DNA from: Ruminiclostridium cellulolyticum H10
GTDB taxonomy: Bacteria; Bacillota; Clostridia; Acetivibrionales; DSM-1351
NCBI RefSeq assembly: GCF_000022065.1
Contig: NC_011898.1
Coordinates: 1,200,001 to 1,264,000, forward strand
DNA length: 64,000 nt
Reading direction: 5' to 3'
The notes beneath the pieces were generated by a model. That model worked only from the letters and a program-made list of their open reading frames with translations, ran no database searches and was not told the origin of the DNA. Shown here piece after piece: positions 53,218 to 64,000 of the stretch (position 1 is the first letter of the stretch; every line of letters starts with the position of its first letter). Position numbers and translations under genes: made by a program.

Positions 53218-54540
53218 GTGACAATGGCTAGTTTGCATCCATTAAAGGATTTGGTTTTAAAACAAAAGCAAGGAATTCCAGTAGGAATATATTCGGCTTG
53301 CAGTGCAAATGAATACGTAATTGAAGCTGCAATGGAAAGGGCATTAAAAACCGGGGAGACTGTACTGATTGAAGCTACAGCAAATCAGGTAAACCAGTTC
53401 GGAGGTTATACAGGCATGAAACCGGAGGATTTTAAAGAATTTGTCTTTAAAATTGCCCAGAAAGTTCAATTTTCCACTGAAAACCTCATACTTGGAGGGG
53501 ATCACCTAGGACCTCTTACATGGAAAAATGAAAATTCTGACACAGCTATGGAAAAATCCTGTGAATTGATAAGACAGTATGTTCTGGCAGGTTTTACAAA
53601 AATACATATAGATACCAGCATGCATCTGGCGGATGACAATATTAATGAAAAGCTTGATACGGGTATTATAGCTGAAAGAGGGGCGGCTCTTTGCAAGGTG
53701 GCGGAGGATGCATATGCTGAACTTTTAAAAAGGGATAAAAATGCTTTACAGCCAGTATATGTTGTAGGAAGTGAAGTGCCTATTCCCGGTGGAAGTCAAG
53801 AAGAGGAAGAGGGTATTCAGGTTACAAAGGTAAGCGATTTTGAAGCCACCGTTGAAACTTTCCGGCAGGCATTCTTCAAGCTTGGGCTGCAAAAAGCCTG
53901 GGAAAATGTTATCGCAGTTGTGGTACAGCCGGGAGTTGAGTTTGGAGATGAAACAATACATGAGTATAACCGTGAAGCGGCAAAAGAGCTGTGTCAAGCT
54001 TTAAAGAAATATCCTACGCTGGTTTTTGAAGGTCATTCCACAGACTATCAGACTCCTACAGCTCTTAAGGAAATGGTCGAGGACGGAATAGCCATTCTGA
54101 AGGTGGGACCGGCTTTAACTTTTGCATTGCGAGAAGGCTTGTTTGCACTCAGCATGATTGAAGAAGAACTTTTTAAATATGAGCCTGAAATACATTTGTC
54201 AAATCTTATTAATGTGTTTGATGAAGCAATGCTTCAAAACCCTGATAACTGGAAAAAGCACTATCATGGCAGCGGTTCAAAAATAAGGTTTGCCAGAAGA
54301 TACAGTTTTTCGGACAGGTGCAGGTATTACCTTCCCGATGTTAATGTTCAGAAATCGGTAACAAGATTGCTTCAGAATTTGAAAACTGTAACAATTCCGC
54401 TTTCCCTACTGAGTGAATATATGCCTATCCAGTACAGGAAAGTAAGGAACGGAGAGCTTTCAAACGATCCTGAAAGCCTTTTGAAGGACCGTGTAGTTAA
54501 TTGTATTGACGATTATTTATATGCCACCAAAGTAAAATAG
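53218..54540 (+). CDS. KbaZ/GatZ-like tagatose-bisphosphate aldolase subunit family protein
   Basis: This is a protein of about 440 residues. Family segments include YSACSANEYVIEAAM, IEATANQVNQFGGYTG, LGGDHLGPLTWKNE and FEGHSTDYQT. GatZ and KbaZ are described as partner subunits of class II tagatose-1,6-bisphosphate aldolases; no catalytic GatY/KbaY gene is in the window. The GTG at 53218 is six bases after AGGAGG; ATG codons at 53200 (overlapping the previous stop) and 53224 are alternatives. Translation is coupled to the dehydrogenase gene. Confidence 0.87.
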   Translation: MTMASLHPLKDLVLKQKQGIPVGIYSACSANEYVIEAAMERALKTGETVLIEATANQVNQFGGYTGMKPEDFKEFVFKIAQKVQFSTENLILGGDHLGPLTWKNENSDTAMEKSCELIRQYVLAGFTKIHIDTSMHLADDNINEKLDTGIIAERGAALCKVAEDAYAELLKRDKNALQPVYVVGSEVPIPGGSQEEEEGIQVTKVSDFEATVETFRQAFFKLGLQKAWENVIAVVVQPGVEFGDETIHEYNREAAKELCQALKKYPTLVFEGHSTDYQTPTALKEMVEDGIAILKVGPALTFALREGLFALSMIEEELFKYEPEIHLSNLINVFDEAMLQNPDNWKKHYHGSGSKIRFARRYSFSDRCRYYLPDVNVQKSVTRLLQNLKTVTIPLSLLSEYMPIQYRKVRNGELSNDPESLLKDRVVNCIDDYLYATKVK

Positions 54541-54556
54541 TTTTAATAAACGGTAA

Positions 54557-54595
54557 TATACGGTAAAAACAAAAGCCGGCTGATTTTACCGTATA
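54557..54595. other. Perfect 12-base hairpin inside the sugar operon
   Basis: TATACGGTAAAA (54557-54568) and its exact complement (54584-54595) enclose a 15-base loop containing GCCGGC. No T run follows, so a terminator is unlikely; an mRNA-processing or stabilising hairpin, or an operator, fits better. Confidence 0.5.
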
Positions 54596-54632
54596 AAATA
54601 TATCTAAAATAATTATTAAAGGAGACAGTTTT

Positions 54633-55646
54633 ATGAGTAACGATATAATCAATCCAGATTTAGTTCCCCAGAGAATATTACGTGGGGGAGACAAGATGCC
54701 TGCAATAGGCATGGGAACTTTCGGTTCGGACAGGTTTTCGGCCGAAGATATTGCAGCGGCAGTTAAAGGTGCGGCAGAAGTGGGCTTCAGATTGTTTGAC
54801 TGTGCTGCGGTATACGGAAATGAGCATTTAATCGGAGAAGTTTTCGAAGATATTATGAAATCGGGAATCAAAAGAGAGGAATTGTTCATTACCTCAAAGG
54901 TATGGAATGATATGCACGGCAAAGGTGATGTAATGCTGTCCTGTGCAAAGACCTTGAAGGATTTGCGTCTTGACTATATAGATTTATATTTTGTTCACTG
55001 GCCATTCAGAAATTTCCACCCGAAGGGAGCCCCACCGGACTATCACAATAAGGATGCAAGACCATTTTCAATTGAACAGTACATGGAAACCTGGTATCAG
55101 ATGGAAAGACTTCAGAAGGCCGGTTATGTAAAGCATATCGGTGCCTCCAACATGACAATTCCAAAGTTAAAGGAATTGATCAAATATGCTACCATCATGC
55201 CTTCTGCAATAGAAATGGAGCTCCACCCATGCTTCCAGCAGCCTGAATTATTCAAATTTGTGCTTGACCATGGTATTCAGCCTATCGGCTTCTGTCCTAT
55301 CGGTTCTCCAACAAGACCGGATCGTGACAAGACTTCGGAGGACTATATAGATATAGAGGATCCAGTTATTGTTGAAATAGCAAAGGCACATAATGTCCAT
55401 CCGGCTGTTATATGTATTAAATGGGCTGTTCAGAGAGGACAGACTCCTATACCGTTCTCAATCTACAGAAACGAATATGCAAGTAACCTTAGATGTGCGG
55501 TTGAAGACCCACTTACAGAGGAGGAAATGAAGAAAATCGAAGGTGTGGATAAAAACTGCCGTCTGATTAAAGGTCAGGTTTTCCTTTGGGAAGGAGCTAA
55601 AGACTGGACCGATCTGTGGGACGTTAATGGAGAAATAACAAAATAA
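54633..55646 (+). CDS. Aldo/keto reductase
   Basis: This is a 337-residue NADPH-dependent aldo/keto reductase. The catalytic tetrad regions are visible: FDCAAVYGNE (Asp and Tyr), FITSKVW (Lys) and DLYFVHWP (His). The cofactor end contains PIPFSIYRNEYASNL, slightly different from the usual IPKS form. It is the fourth gene of the kinase operon and probably reduces a sugar aldehyde or ketose. AAGGAGA precedes the ATG. Confidence 0.92.
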   Translation: MSNDIINPDLVPQRILRGGDKMPAIGMGTFGSDRFSAEDIAAAVKGAAEVGFRLFDCAAVYGNEHLIGEVFEDIMKSGIKREELFITSKVWNDMHGKGDVMLSCAKTLKDLRLDYIDLYFVHWPFRNFHPKGAPPDYHNKDARPFSIEQYMETWYQMERLQKAGYVKHIGASNMTIPKLKELIKYATIMPSAIEMELHPCFQQPELFKFVLDHGIQPIGFCPIGSPTRPDRDKTSEDYIDIEDPVIVEIAKAHNVHPAVICIKWAVQRGQTPIPFSIYRNEYASNLRCAVEDPLTEEEMKKIEGVDKNCRLIKGQVFLWEGAKDWTDLWDVNGEITK

Positions 55647-55683
55647 ATTTTAATTTATATCCGCTTAGCGGTAAGGAGGGTAT

Positions 55684-56115
55684 ATGCTAAAGGGAATTCC
55701 TTCAATTTTGACCCCTGAACTTCTGAAGACTCTTATGGAGATGGGGCATAGTGATGAAATAGTTATTGCCGACGGAAATTTTCCTTCAGGTACATTTGGA
55801 AAGAAAGTAATACGATTGGATGGGCATGGTGTTCCCGAGGTATTGGATGCAATACTGAAGTTTTTCCCGCTTGACCCATATGTAGAAAAACCTGTAGCTC
55901 TGATGGAGGTGGTCCCCGGAGACACTGTGGAGACTCCCATTTGGGATGTTTACAAGGAAATAATAAATAGGCACGAACCACAAAACAATAAAATAGAAAA
56001 CATAGAAAGATTTGCTTTTTATGAAAGAACCAAGAGTGCATATGCAGTTATAGCAACAAGCGAGGCTGCCCTCTACGCCAACATTATTATAAAAAAAGGT
56101 GTTGTAGTTGAATAG
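55684..56115 (+). CDS. fucU: RbsD/FucU-family sugar mutarotase
   Basis: This is a 143-residue protein with the FucU/RbsD pattern: GHSDEIVIADGNFP carries His22 and Asp30, the conserved active-site residues, and the C-terminus has FYERTKSAYAVIATSE. FucU interconverts alpha- and beta-fucose; RbsD acts on ribose. Length and the FYERTKSA motif favour FucU. It is last in the operon before a strong terminator, suggesting that fucose or a similar sugar enters this pathway. Confidence 0.88.
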   Translation: MLKGIPSILTPELLKTLMEMGHSDEIVIADGNFPSGTFGKKVIRLDGHGVPEVLDAILKFFPLDPYVEKPVALMEVVPGDTVETPIWDVYKEIINRHEPQNNKIENIERFAFYERTKSAYAVIATSEAALYANIIIKKGVVVE

Positions 56116-56163
56116 TACTCGGTAATCTTTTATGAATATTATACATCCCCAATAAAGAATATA

Positions 56164-56216
56164 GCCTGAACTTGCAGGTGGTGAACCGCAAGTTCAGGCA
56201 TATTCTTTCTTTTTTA
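56164..56216. terminator. Bidirectional terminator after the sugar operon
   Basis: Perfect 12-base arms GCCTGAACTTGC (56164-56175) and complement (56188-56199) are followed by TATTCTTTCTTTTTT. It lies between the convergent fucU-like and GH43 genes. Confidence 0.88.
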
Positions 56217-56229
56217 AATAATAAAACTT

Positions 56230-57645
56230 TTATTCCAGTGTAAAAGAAGCAAGGCTTGCACTACCCTGGCCCGTATATGTGAAATACAGTGCTTGTACTC
56301 CGTCGGGAATGACTATGTCGGCAGAATACTCCTTCCATACATTGGTAAAACCTACCGATATCTTTCCAAGGGCCGGACCATCCCATGCGGTTTTTACTTC
56401 AAAGTCACCTTGACAGTATCCGCGTACCTTGATTTTAACCTTTTTAATTCCCTTACAGTCAAAATATTTGAAGCCAGCTGTGGCAGAAGCCTTCATGTTG
56501 GCAATGTAACCGATTTCTTCGTCTCCATCTCTTCCGTCTTGAGTTATTTTTGGGAACTGATTGTTCATCCATGAGGCTGTCCAATCAGTATATAACGACT
56601 CTTCTTCGCAGAACAAGTTGCATGCCAGATAGGCGGCGTATTCACCGCGTCCTTCCAACGGCCCTCCGTTGCATCCGCAGGAGGTCATTTCTACCTGTGG
56701 AATAGTGCCGTCCTCCAGAATTTCAATTTGTTCGCAACAGGCTTGCCTGCTGAAATTTGTTCCATTGGTATGCCTGTGGTAAAAAATATACCATTTACCA
56801 TTAATTTCAACTATACTTCCATGGTTATTGGCGCCATAAAACATAGGTTTTTGGGCAGGCTTGTAGGTATCGATATGAAGATCGCTATTACTTACAATAA
56901 CTCCCTTATATTCAAAACCCTTTGTGGGGTGTTTGCTTGTAGCATAACAAAGTTCATGAAATACAACCGAAGAATATATAAAGTAATAGGTATCCCCATT
57001 TTTCCTGATGGAAGGGGCTTCAAAAAACTCATGTCCTTCATAGCCGCTGCCCTTACTATAAGGCTGACTAGGAGCTATGAATACAGGTTCTTCAACAATT
57101 GTCAGCATATCCGGTCCCAACACTGTTGCCATGGCCCCTTTTCTTGACTTATCTCCTACAGCACAAAAACCTGTGTACAAATAAGTTCTATCACCTTCAG
57201 TTAGTACTCCGGGGTCAAACTGGGGCTGATCATCGGCTCTTTCGCCAAGACGGGTTCCGTCGGAATAGTGAACATAGCCATAAAATTCATATTTTCCAGC
57301 AGGGGTATCACAGACTGCAACCGACACTATAGGAAGCTTGTCAAGTACATAGTACAAATAATACCTTCCGTCGGGGCCTACAGTAACATCAGGTGCATAA
57401 AGGCACATGCTGCCATCGGGATTGAGAGGGTCATCAGTCTTTTTGTAAATAACTCCCTCATACCTCCAGTTGCCAAGATCATCGACTGGTGCGGACCAGC
57501 AAACGTAATCGTTCAAACAGTATACATACCCGTTAAAACGGTCATGTGAGCCATAGACATATACTCTGTTATTAAAAACATACGGTTCACCATCAGGAAT
57601 ATATTCCCATGACGGAAGATATGGATTGAATCCCTGTTTTTTCAT
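56230..57645 (-). CDS. Glycoside hydrolase family 43 protein with C-terminal CBM6-like domain
   Basis: This is a protein of about 471 residues. The five-bladed propeller (about 1-320) begins NPYLPSWEYIPDGEP, with acidic residues in YAPDVTVGPDGRYYLYY and a likely acid Glu in FFEAPSIRKNGD. The C-terminal about 130 residues form a jelly-roll resembling CBM6. GH43 enzymes are beta-xylosidases, alpha-L-arabinofuranosidases or arabinanases. No signal peptide is visible, so it probably cleaves imported oligosaccharides. I chose the ATG at 57645 with AAGGAG nine bases upstream; an overlapping GTG at 57657 is unlikely. It lies 190 bases downstream of an AraC gene on the same strand. Confidence 0.88.
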   Translation of the reverse strand: MKKQGFNPYLPSWEYIPDGEPYVFNNRVYVYGSHDRFNGYVYCLNDYVCWSAPVDDLGNWRYEGVIYKKTDDPLNPDGSMCLYAPDVTVGPDGRYYLYYVLDKLPIVSVAVCDTPAGKYEFYGYVHYSDGTRLGERADDQPQFDPGVLTEGDRTYLYTGFCAVGDKSRKGAMATVLGPDMLTIVEEPVFIAPSQPYSKGSGYEGHEFFEAPSIRKNGDTYYFIYSSVVFHELCYATSKHPTKGFEYKGVIVSNSDLHIDTYKPAQKPMFYGANNHGSIVEINGKWYIFYHRHTNGTNFSRQACCEQIEILEDGTIPQVEMTSCGCNGGPLEGRGEYAAYLACNLFCEEESLYTDWTASWMNNQFPKITQDGRDGDEEIGYIANMKASATAGFKYFDCKGIKKVKIKVRGYCQGDFEVKTAWDGPALGKISVGFTNVWKEYSADIVIPDGVQALYFTYTGQGSASLASFTLE

Positions 57646-57835
57646 TAATACTTTCACTCCTTCTGTTGGACTATGTTTTAGTTAATAATACTACATCCGT
57701 AGCATACCATTAGACATTTTTTTAGTCAATTTGAGCTAAAGAATTGTATATAAATAAATAAAAAAGGATATATGCCTACGTAGCTAATATATACATAATT
57801 GGCAGAACTACCTTAAACTCCCGGGCGTGCTTACC

Positions 57836-58660
57836 TTAATTCATTTTCTTATAACGGCCCGGAGAAATGCCTACCGAATTGGTAAACTGTTTTGTGAAGG
57901 AATAAGCGTCACTGTAGCCAGTAAGCTGTGCTGTTTCCTTTATAGATACGCCTGATAATAACAGCAGCTTGGCGTGTTTCATTTTTTGTTCTATTCTGTA
58001 TTGTAAAGGTGAGACGCCGACATATTCACGAAATTTCTTACGAAAGTTCTCATAGCTCATATGAAGAGCAGCCGCCACCTCTTCAAGGGAAACTGCCCTA
58101 TGAATGTCACCGGAGAGCAGTCGACAAGCTTCTTCAATTGCCCCCCTCACAGAATCCGCAGGGAAGGTTTTTGCGGGACGGTTTACAATAGACAGCACTA
58201 TCTCTTGAGCTTTAAGAGATAAAAAAGGAAGCTCAGTATCTCCTGCCGTTTTTAATTGATGTAAAAATCGGGAGAATTGCTGGAATATGTTTTCATCATA
58301 TTGTGAATGAATTACGGGAGCATCTGCCGATAGGAGGTTTAGACTGCAAAGGTAGTTGTAGGTGGTACGGCCGAAACTGATAAAGAATTCAACCCAGTTA
58401 CCGTCGGGAGTTATCTCGGTGGAGTGGCAGACTCCGGGTATACGCTGTACAAAATCACCTGCCTGGATAGGTATCATTTCCTTGTCCGGGGTATAATAGC
58501 GACCGCTCCCGGATAATAGCATAAAGCCGCTGTAATAATCAATCATAAAATTGTACTGGGATTTTTCTGTTGTTGCTTTAGGCATAAAGCCGCAGGCTAA
58601 TATACCGTTAGTCAGGTCTGATCCTATACAGCGGTAAACAACATCCTTTTCTGTTTCCAT
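57836..58660 (-). CDS. AraC-family transcriptional regulator
   Basis: This is a 274-residue protein with an N-terminal cupin-like sensor (FMLLSGSGRYYTP, RIPGVCHSTEI) and a C-terminal AraC domain (LHMSYENFRKKFREYVG and TGYSDAYSFTKQFTNSVG). AAGGA lies before the ATG. It is divergent from the LacZ-type gene at 58840 and upstream of the GH43 gene on its own strand, so it may control both. Confidence 0.92.
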   Translation of the reverse strand: METEKDVVYRCIGSDLTNGILACGFMPKATTEKSQYNFMIDYYSGFMLLSGSGRYYTPDKEMIPIQAGDFVQRIPGVCHSTEITPDGNWVEFFISFGRTTYNYLCSLNLLSADAPVIHSQYDENIFQQFSRFLHQLKTAGDTELPFLSLKAQEIVLSIVNRPAKTFPADSVRGAIEEACRLLSGDIHRAVSLEEVAAALHMSYENFRKKFREYVGVSPLQYRIEQKMKHAKLLLLSGVSIKETAQLTGYSDAYSFTKQFTNSVGISPGRYKKMN

Positions 58661-58738
58661 AATTAGTCCTTTCTGGCAGACATTCTTTTGGTCTGAGATT
58701 ATACCAAAATGGATAAAATAAAGACCAATAGAAATATT

Positions 58739-58767
58739 TTGTTCGATTATAAAATACCATATAATAT
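58739..58767 (+). promoter_or_regulatory. Sigma-A-type promoter of the LacZ-like gene
   Basis: TTGTTC (58739-58744) and TAATAT (58762-58767) are separated by 17 bases, good -35/-10 spacing, 73 bases before the ATG. Confidence 0.55.
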
Positions 58768-58836
58768 TTACAGATACAATTGTATTTTATTAACGGTAAA
58801 GTATTTTTTAAATACCAAATATGATAAAAGGAGTAG

Positions 58837-61941
<3,105 letters not shown>

Positions 61942-62040
61942 TTAACCGACAGTATGTAACATCTCAAATATTTGTTTACATAAAATATTCCATTTGAGCC
62001 TAAAACATAAGTACAGGATTAGTTAAATCTAAATAAAAGC

Positions 62041-62086
62041 GGAGACCTAAAGAAATGCAAATGCAATTCTTTAGGTCTCCTTTTTT
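62041..62086 (+). terminator. Rho-independent terminator after LacZ-like gene
   Basis: Perfect 14-base arms GGAGACCTAAAGAA (62041-62054) and complement (62067-62080) are followed by six T residues. Confidence 0.93.
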
Positions 62087-62278
62087 GTTAAAACATCGCT
62101 TTTGTATAGGACTTAGGTAAAAAAATTTCTATCAAAAATATTTGAATAAAGAATAAAGTTTTGAATATTTACATTAAAGATTTTTGGTGCTTAAATTAGA
62201 CACAGATAGTCAATGAACACTTTCATTATACAATTTCATTATTAGCAGATTTATACTGCTGGAATAGGAGCTAGTTTG
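62087..62278 (+). other. AT-rich upstream region of a second sugar importer
   Basis: No gene is seen. It should hold the promoter for the permease operon, but no clear -35/-10 pair with good spacing stands out. AGGAG at 62266-62270 is the ribosome site. Between the LacZ stop and the terminator there is also a weak hairpin (CTCAAAT at 61963-61969 with ATTTGAG at 61992-61998). Confidence 0.5.
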
Positions 62279-63250
62279 ATGCAAACAACGAGAGGCATGG
62301 ATGCACCCGCAACTAAAAAGGCAACCTTCAGAAAAAGCGGTAGTTTTCTAAAACATTTTAAAAAGACTTGGCAGTTATACACTTTATTACTGTTACCAAT
62401 AATATTTTTAGCTGTATTTAATTATTATCCTATGTATGGGGCTATAATAGCATTTAAAGATTATAATATAAGAGATGGAATATTGGGAAGTCCCTGGGCG
62501 GATAATTACGGGTTTGCAAACTTTATAAGATTTTTCGGAAACTACAATTTTATTGAGTGCCTGCGCAATACCTTATGGATATCTATATATTCTATAATTG
62601 TCAGTTTTCCGTGTGCAATTATTTTGGCTATAAGCCTTAACTATATTTTGAATGTCAGATATAAAAAAGCTGTACAGCTTATATCGTATTTTCCTTACTT
62701 TATATCAACTATAATACTTGTTGGTATGATCAATATTCTTTTTAATACAAAGACAGGAGCCATTGGTAGCATTATTTACAGCTTAACGGGTACAAATGTT
62801 CTGGCTAGTGCCTCGGCTTTTCCGTCACTGTATGTATGGTCGGGAATATGGCAATCGGTAGGTTTTAACGCAATTATATATATGGCGGCATTATCTGGAG
62901 TAGATATGCAGCTTCATGAAGCTGCTACTGTTGACGGAGCAACTATTTTGCAGCGGATAAGGCATATCGATCTTCCCGCAATAATTCCAACAGCTGTGAT
63001 TTTGCTCATTCTTAATGTTGGAGGTATTTTAAACATTGGGTACGAAAAAGTACTGGCAATGCAGAACCCTAATAATTTGGGTGCATCCGAGATAATATCA
63101 ACCTATGCCTATAAAATTGCACTGGTTGCATCAATACCGGATTTTGCCTATTCAACGGCGATAGGTTTGTTCCAGTCGGGGGTAGGTCTTATATTGCTGC
63201 TGCTTGTGAATAAAATAAGCAGAAAGCTTACCACTGAAAGCTTATGGTAA
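62279..63250 (+). CDS. Sugar ABC transporter permease, LplB type
   Basis: This is a 323-residue membrane protein of the LplB/YtcP importer group: a cytoplasmic leader, first membrane segment at about 35-55 (YTLLLLPIIFLAVFNYYPMYG), then FKDYNIRDGILGSPW and an EAAxxDGA loop (HEAATVDGATILQRI). The ATG at 62279 follows AGGAG at eight bases; the TTG just before it is less likely. It pairs with the next permease gene. The binding protein gene is presumably downstream of the window. Confidence 0.92.
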   Translation: MQTTRGMDAPATKKATFRKSGSFLKHFKKTWQLYTLLLLPIIFLAVFNYYPMYGAIIAFKDYNIRDGILGSPWADNYGFANFIRFFGNYNFIECLRNTLWISIYSIIVSFPCAIILAISLNYILNVRYKKAVQLISYFPYFISTIILVGMINILFNTKTGAIGSIIYSLTGTNVLASASAFPSLYVWSGIWQSVGFNAIIYMAALSGVDMQLHEAATVDGATILQRIRHIDLPAIIPTAVILLILNVGGILNIGYEKVLAMQNPNNLGASEIISTYAYKIALVASIPDFAYSTAIGLFQSGVGLILLLLVNKISRKLTTESLW

Positions 63251-63305
63251 CAAATACAGGTGTTGATTGAGTTAATACAAATTTTTTATAAAAGGTGGAT
63301 TTGGA

Positions 63306-64000
63306 ATGAAAACCAAATATTGTTTACAGGACAGAATATTTAATAAGGTAAATCATACTCTTCTGGCTATATTTTTGCTGGCTGTGCTATACCCGTTTAT
63401 TTATCTGATAAGCTGCTCCTTTAGCTCAGGTGATGCATTGATGACCGGAAAAGTTAAGTTGTTGCCTGTTGAACCTACATTATTGGGGTATAAGACGGTA
63501 TTTGCCTACCGTCCCATATGGAGCGGGTATTTGAACTCTCTTATTTATATGGTATCAGGAACTATAGTCAGCGTAGTTTTAACTATTATGGCATCTTATC
63601 CGCTTTCAAGGGATGATTTAAAAGGAAAAAAGTTTTTCATGGGATATTTTTTATTTACCATGATGTTTAACGGAGGACTGGTTCCAACATATATGCTGGT
63701 CAAACAATTGCATATGATTGACACCATTTGGGCTATTATATTGCCCACGGCTTTAAGTGCATATAATGTCATTGTTGCCAGAACCTTTTACAGACAGAAT
63801 ATACCTTTAGAATTGTTGGAAGCTTCCAGATTGGACGGCTGTGACGATTTCAGGTTCTTACTTAAAATAGTAATTCCATTGTCAAAGCCCATAATAGCAG
63901 TAATCAGTCTTTGGGTGGCAGTAGCCTTGTGGAATTCATATTTCTCAGCATTGATATATTTGAATTCCGAAGAGAAATATCCTTTGCAGCTTGTTTTAAG
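63306..64000 (+). CDS. Sugar ABC transporter permease, LplC type, 3'-truncated
   Basis: The ATG at 63306, after AAAGGTGG, opens a frame with no stop to the window end (231 complete codons). The translation begins MKTKYCLQDRIFNKVNH and continues with a membrane segment LLAIFLLAVLYPFIYLI, the FMGYFLFTMMFNGGLVPTYM segment typical of LplC/YtcP permeases, and ELLEASRLDGCDDFR as the ATPase-contact loop. Only the C-terminal part is missing. Confidence 0.92.
   Translation, partial: MKTKYCLQDRIFNKVNHTLLAIFLLAVLYPFIYLISCSFSSGDALMTGKVKLLPVEPTLLGYKTVFAYRPIWSGYLNSLIYMVSGTIVSVVLTIMASYPLSRDDLKGKKFFMGYFLFTMMFNGGLVPTYMLVKQLHMIDTIWAIILPTALSAYNVIVARTFYRQNIPLELLEASRLDGCDDFRFLLKIVIPLSKPIIAVISLWVAVALWNSYFSALIYLNSEEKYPLQLVL

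Overview
The window looks like the chromosome of a low-GC, Gram-positive, anaerobic, plant-polysaccharide-degrading clostridium, most likely of the Ruminiclostridium (cluster III) type. The clues are AT-rich intergenic DNA, strong AGGAGG-type ribosome sites, a protein with S-layer homology (SLH) repeats, several AraC/YesN regulators paired with glycosidase genes, and CUT1 sugar ABC transporters. Species assignment is inference. I see no tRNA, rRNA, CRISPR array or insertion sequence.

Region 1 (1-18409, + strand) is the 3' part of a nonribosomal peptide/acyl-carrier natural-product cluster. A 5'-truncated NRPS gene (A-PCP-C-A-PCP) has two nearly identical adenylation domains. Their specificity residues read V-D-C-V-V-S-I-A-D-K, which resembles the beta-alanine code. 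Immediately downstream is a PanP-type PLP decarboxylase that would make beta-alanine from aspartate. A second NRPS (C-A-PCP-E-C) follows; its last C domain has lost the HHxxxDG catalytic motif (WTSLFDN). Then come a radical SAM protein with unusual cysteine spacing, a PP-loop ATP pyrophosphatase (AANH fold) and a stand-alone carrier protein. The cluster ends with a four-gene hydroxymalonyl-ACP-type cassette (3-hydroxyacyl dehydrogenase, ACP, acyl-CoA dehydrogenase, FkbH) and a bidirectional terminator. No thioesterase, ketosynthase, methyltransferase or exporter is visible; these may lie upstream. The radical SAM/AANH/ACP trio joined to a beta-alanine NRPS with a degenerate terminal C domain is my best candidate for an undescribed system.

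Region 2 (18539-43099) is carbohydrate sensing and uptake: a membrane-bound AraC regulator, a cytoplasmic AraC regulator divergent from a GH2 enzyme, a 2286-residue SLH-anchored beta-helix protein, a YesM/YesN two-component system with a sugar-binding lipoprotein, a convergent GH127-like gene, and a second, paralogous binding lipoprotein with its two permeases. The 3' ends of the first lipoprotein gene and the GH127 gene run into each other, as if a deletion had removed both stop codons.

Region 3 (43241-64000) is a series of glycosidase units, each with its own regulator: AraC/GH4, AraC/GH31, a LacI regulator in front of a sugar-phosphate operon (FGGY kinase, zinc dehydrogenase, KbaZ/GatZ-like protein, aldo/keto reductase, FucU-type mutarotase), GH43/AraC, a LacZ-type GH2, and the start of another CUT1 transporter. 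The LacI gene appears to begin at an ATT codon. Matching palindromes lie before it and before the operon it probably controls. Together regions 2 and 3 look like machinery for breaking down side chains of hemicellulose or pectin (arabinose, galactose, xylose, possibly fucose) outside and inside the cell.
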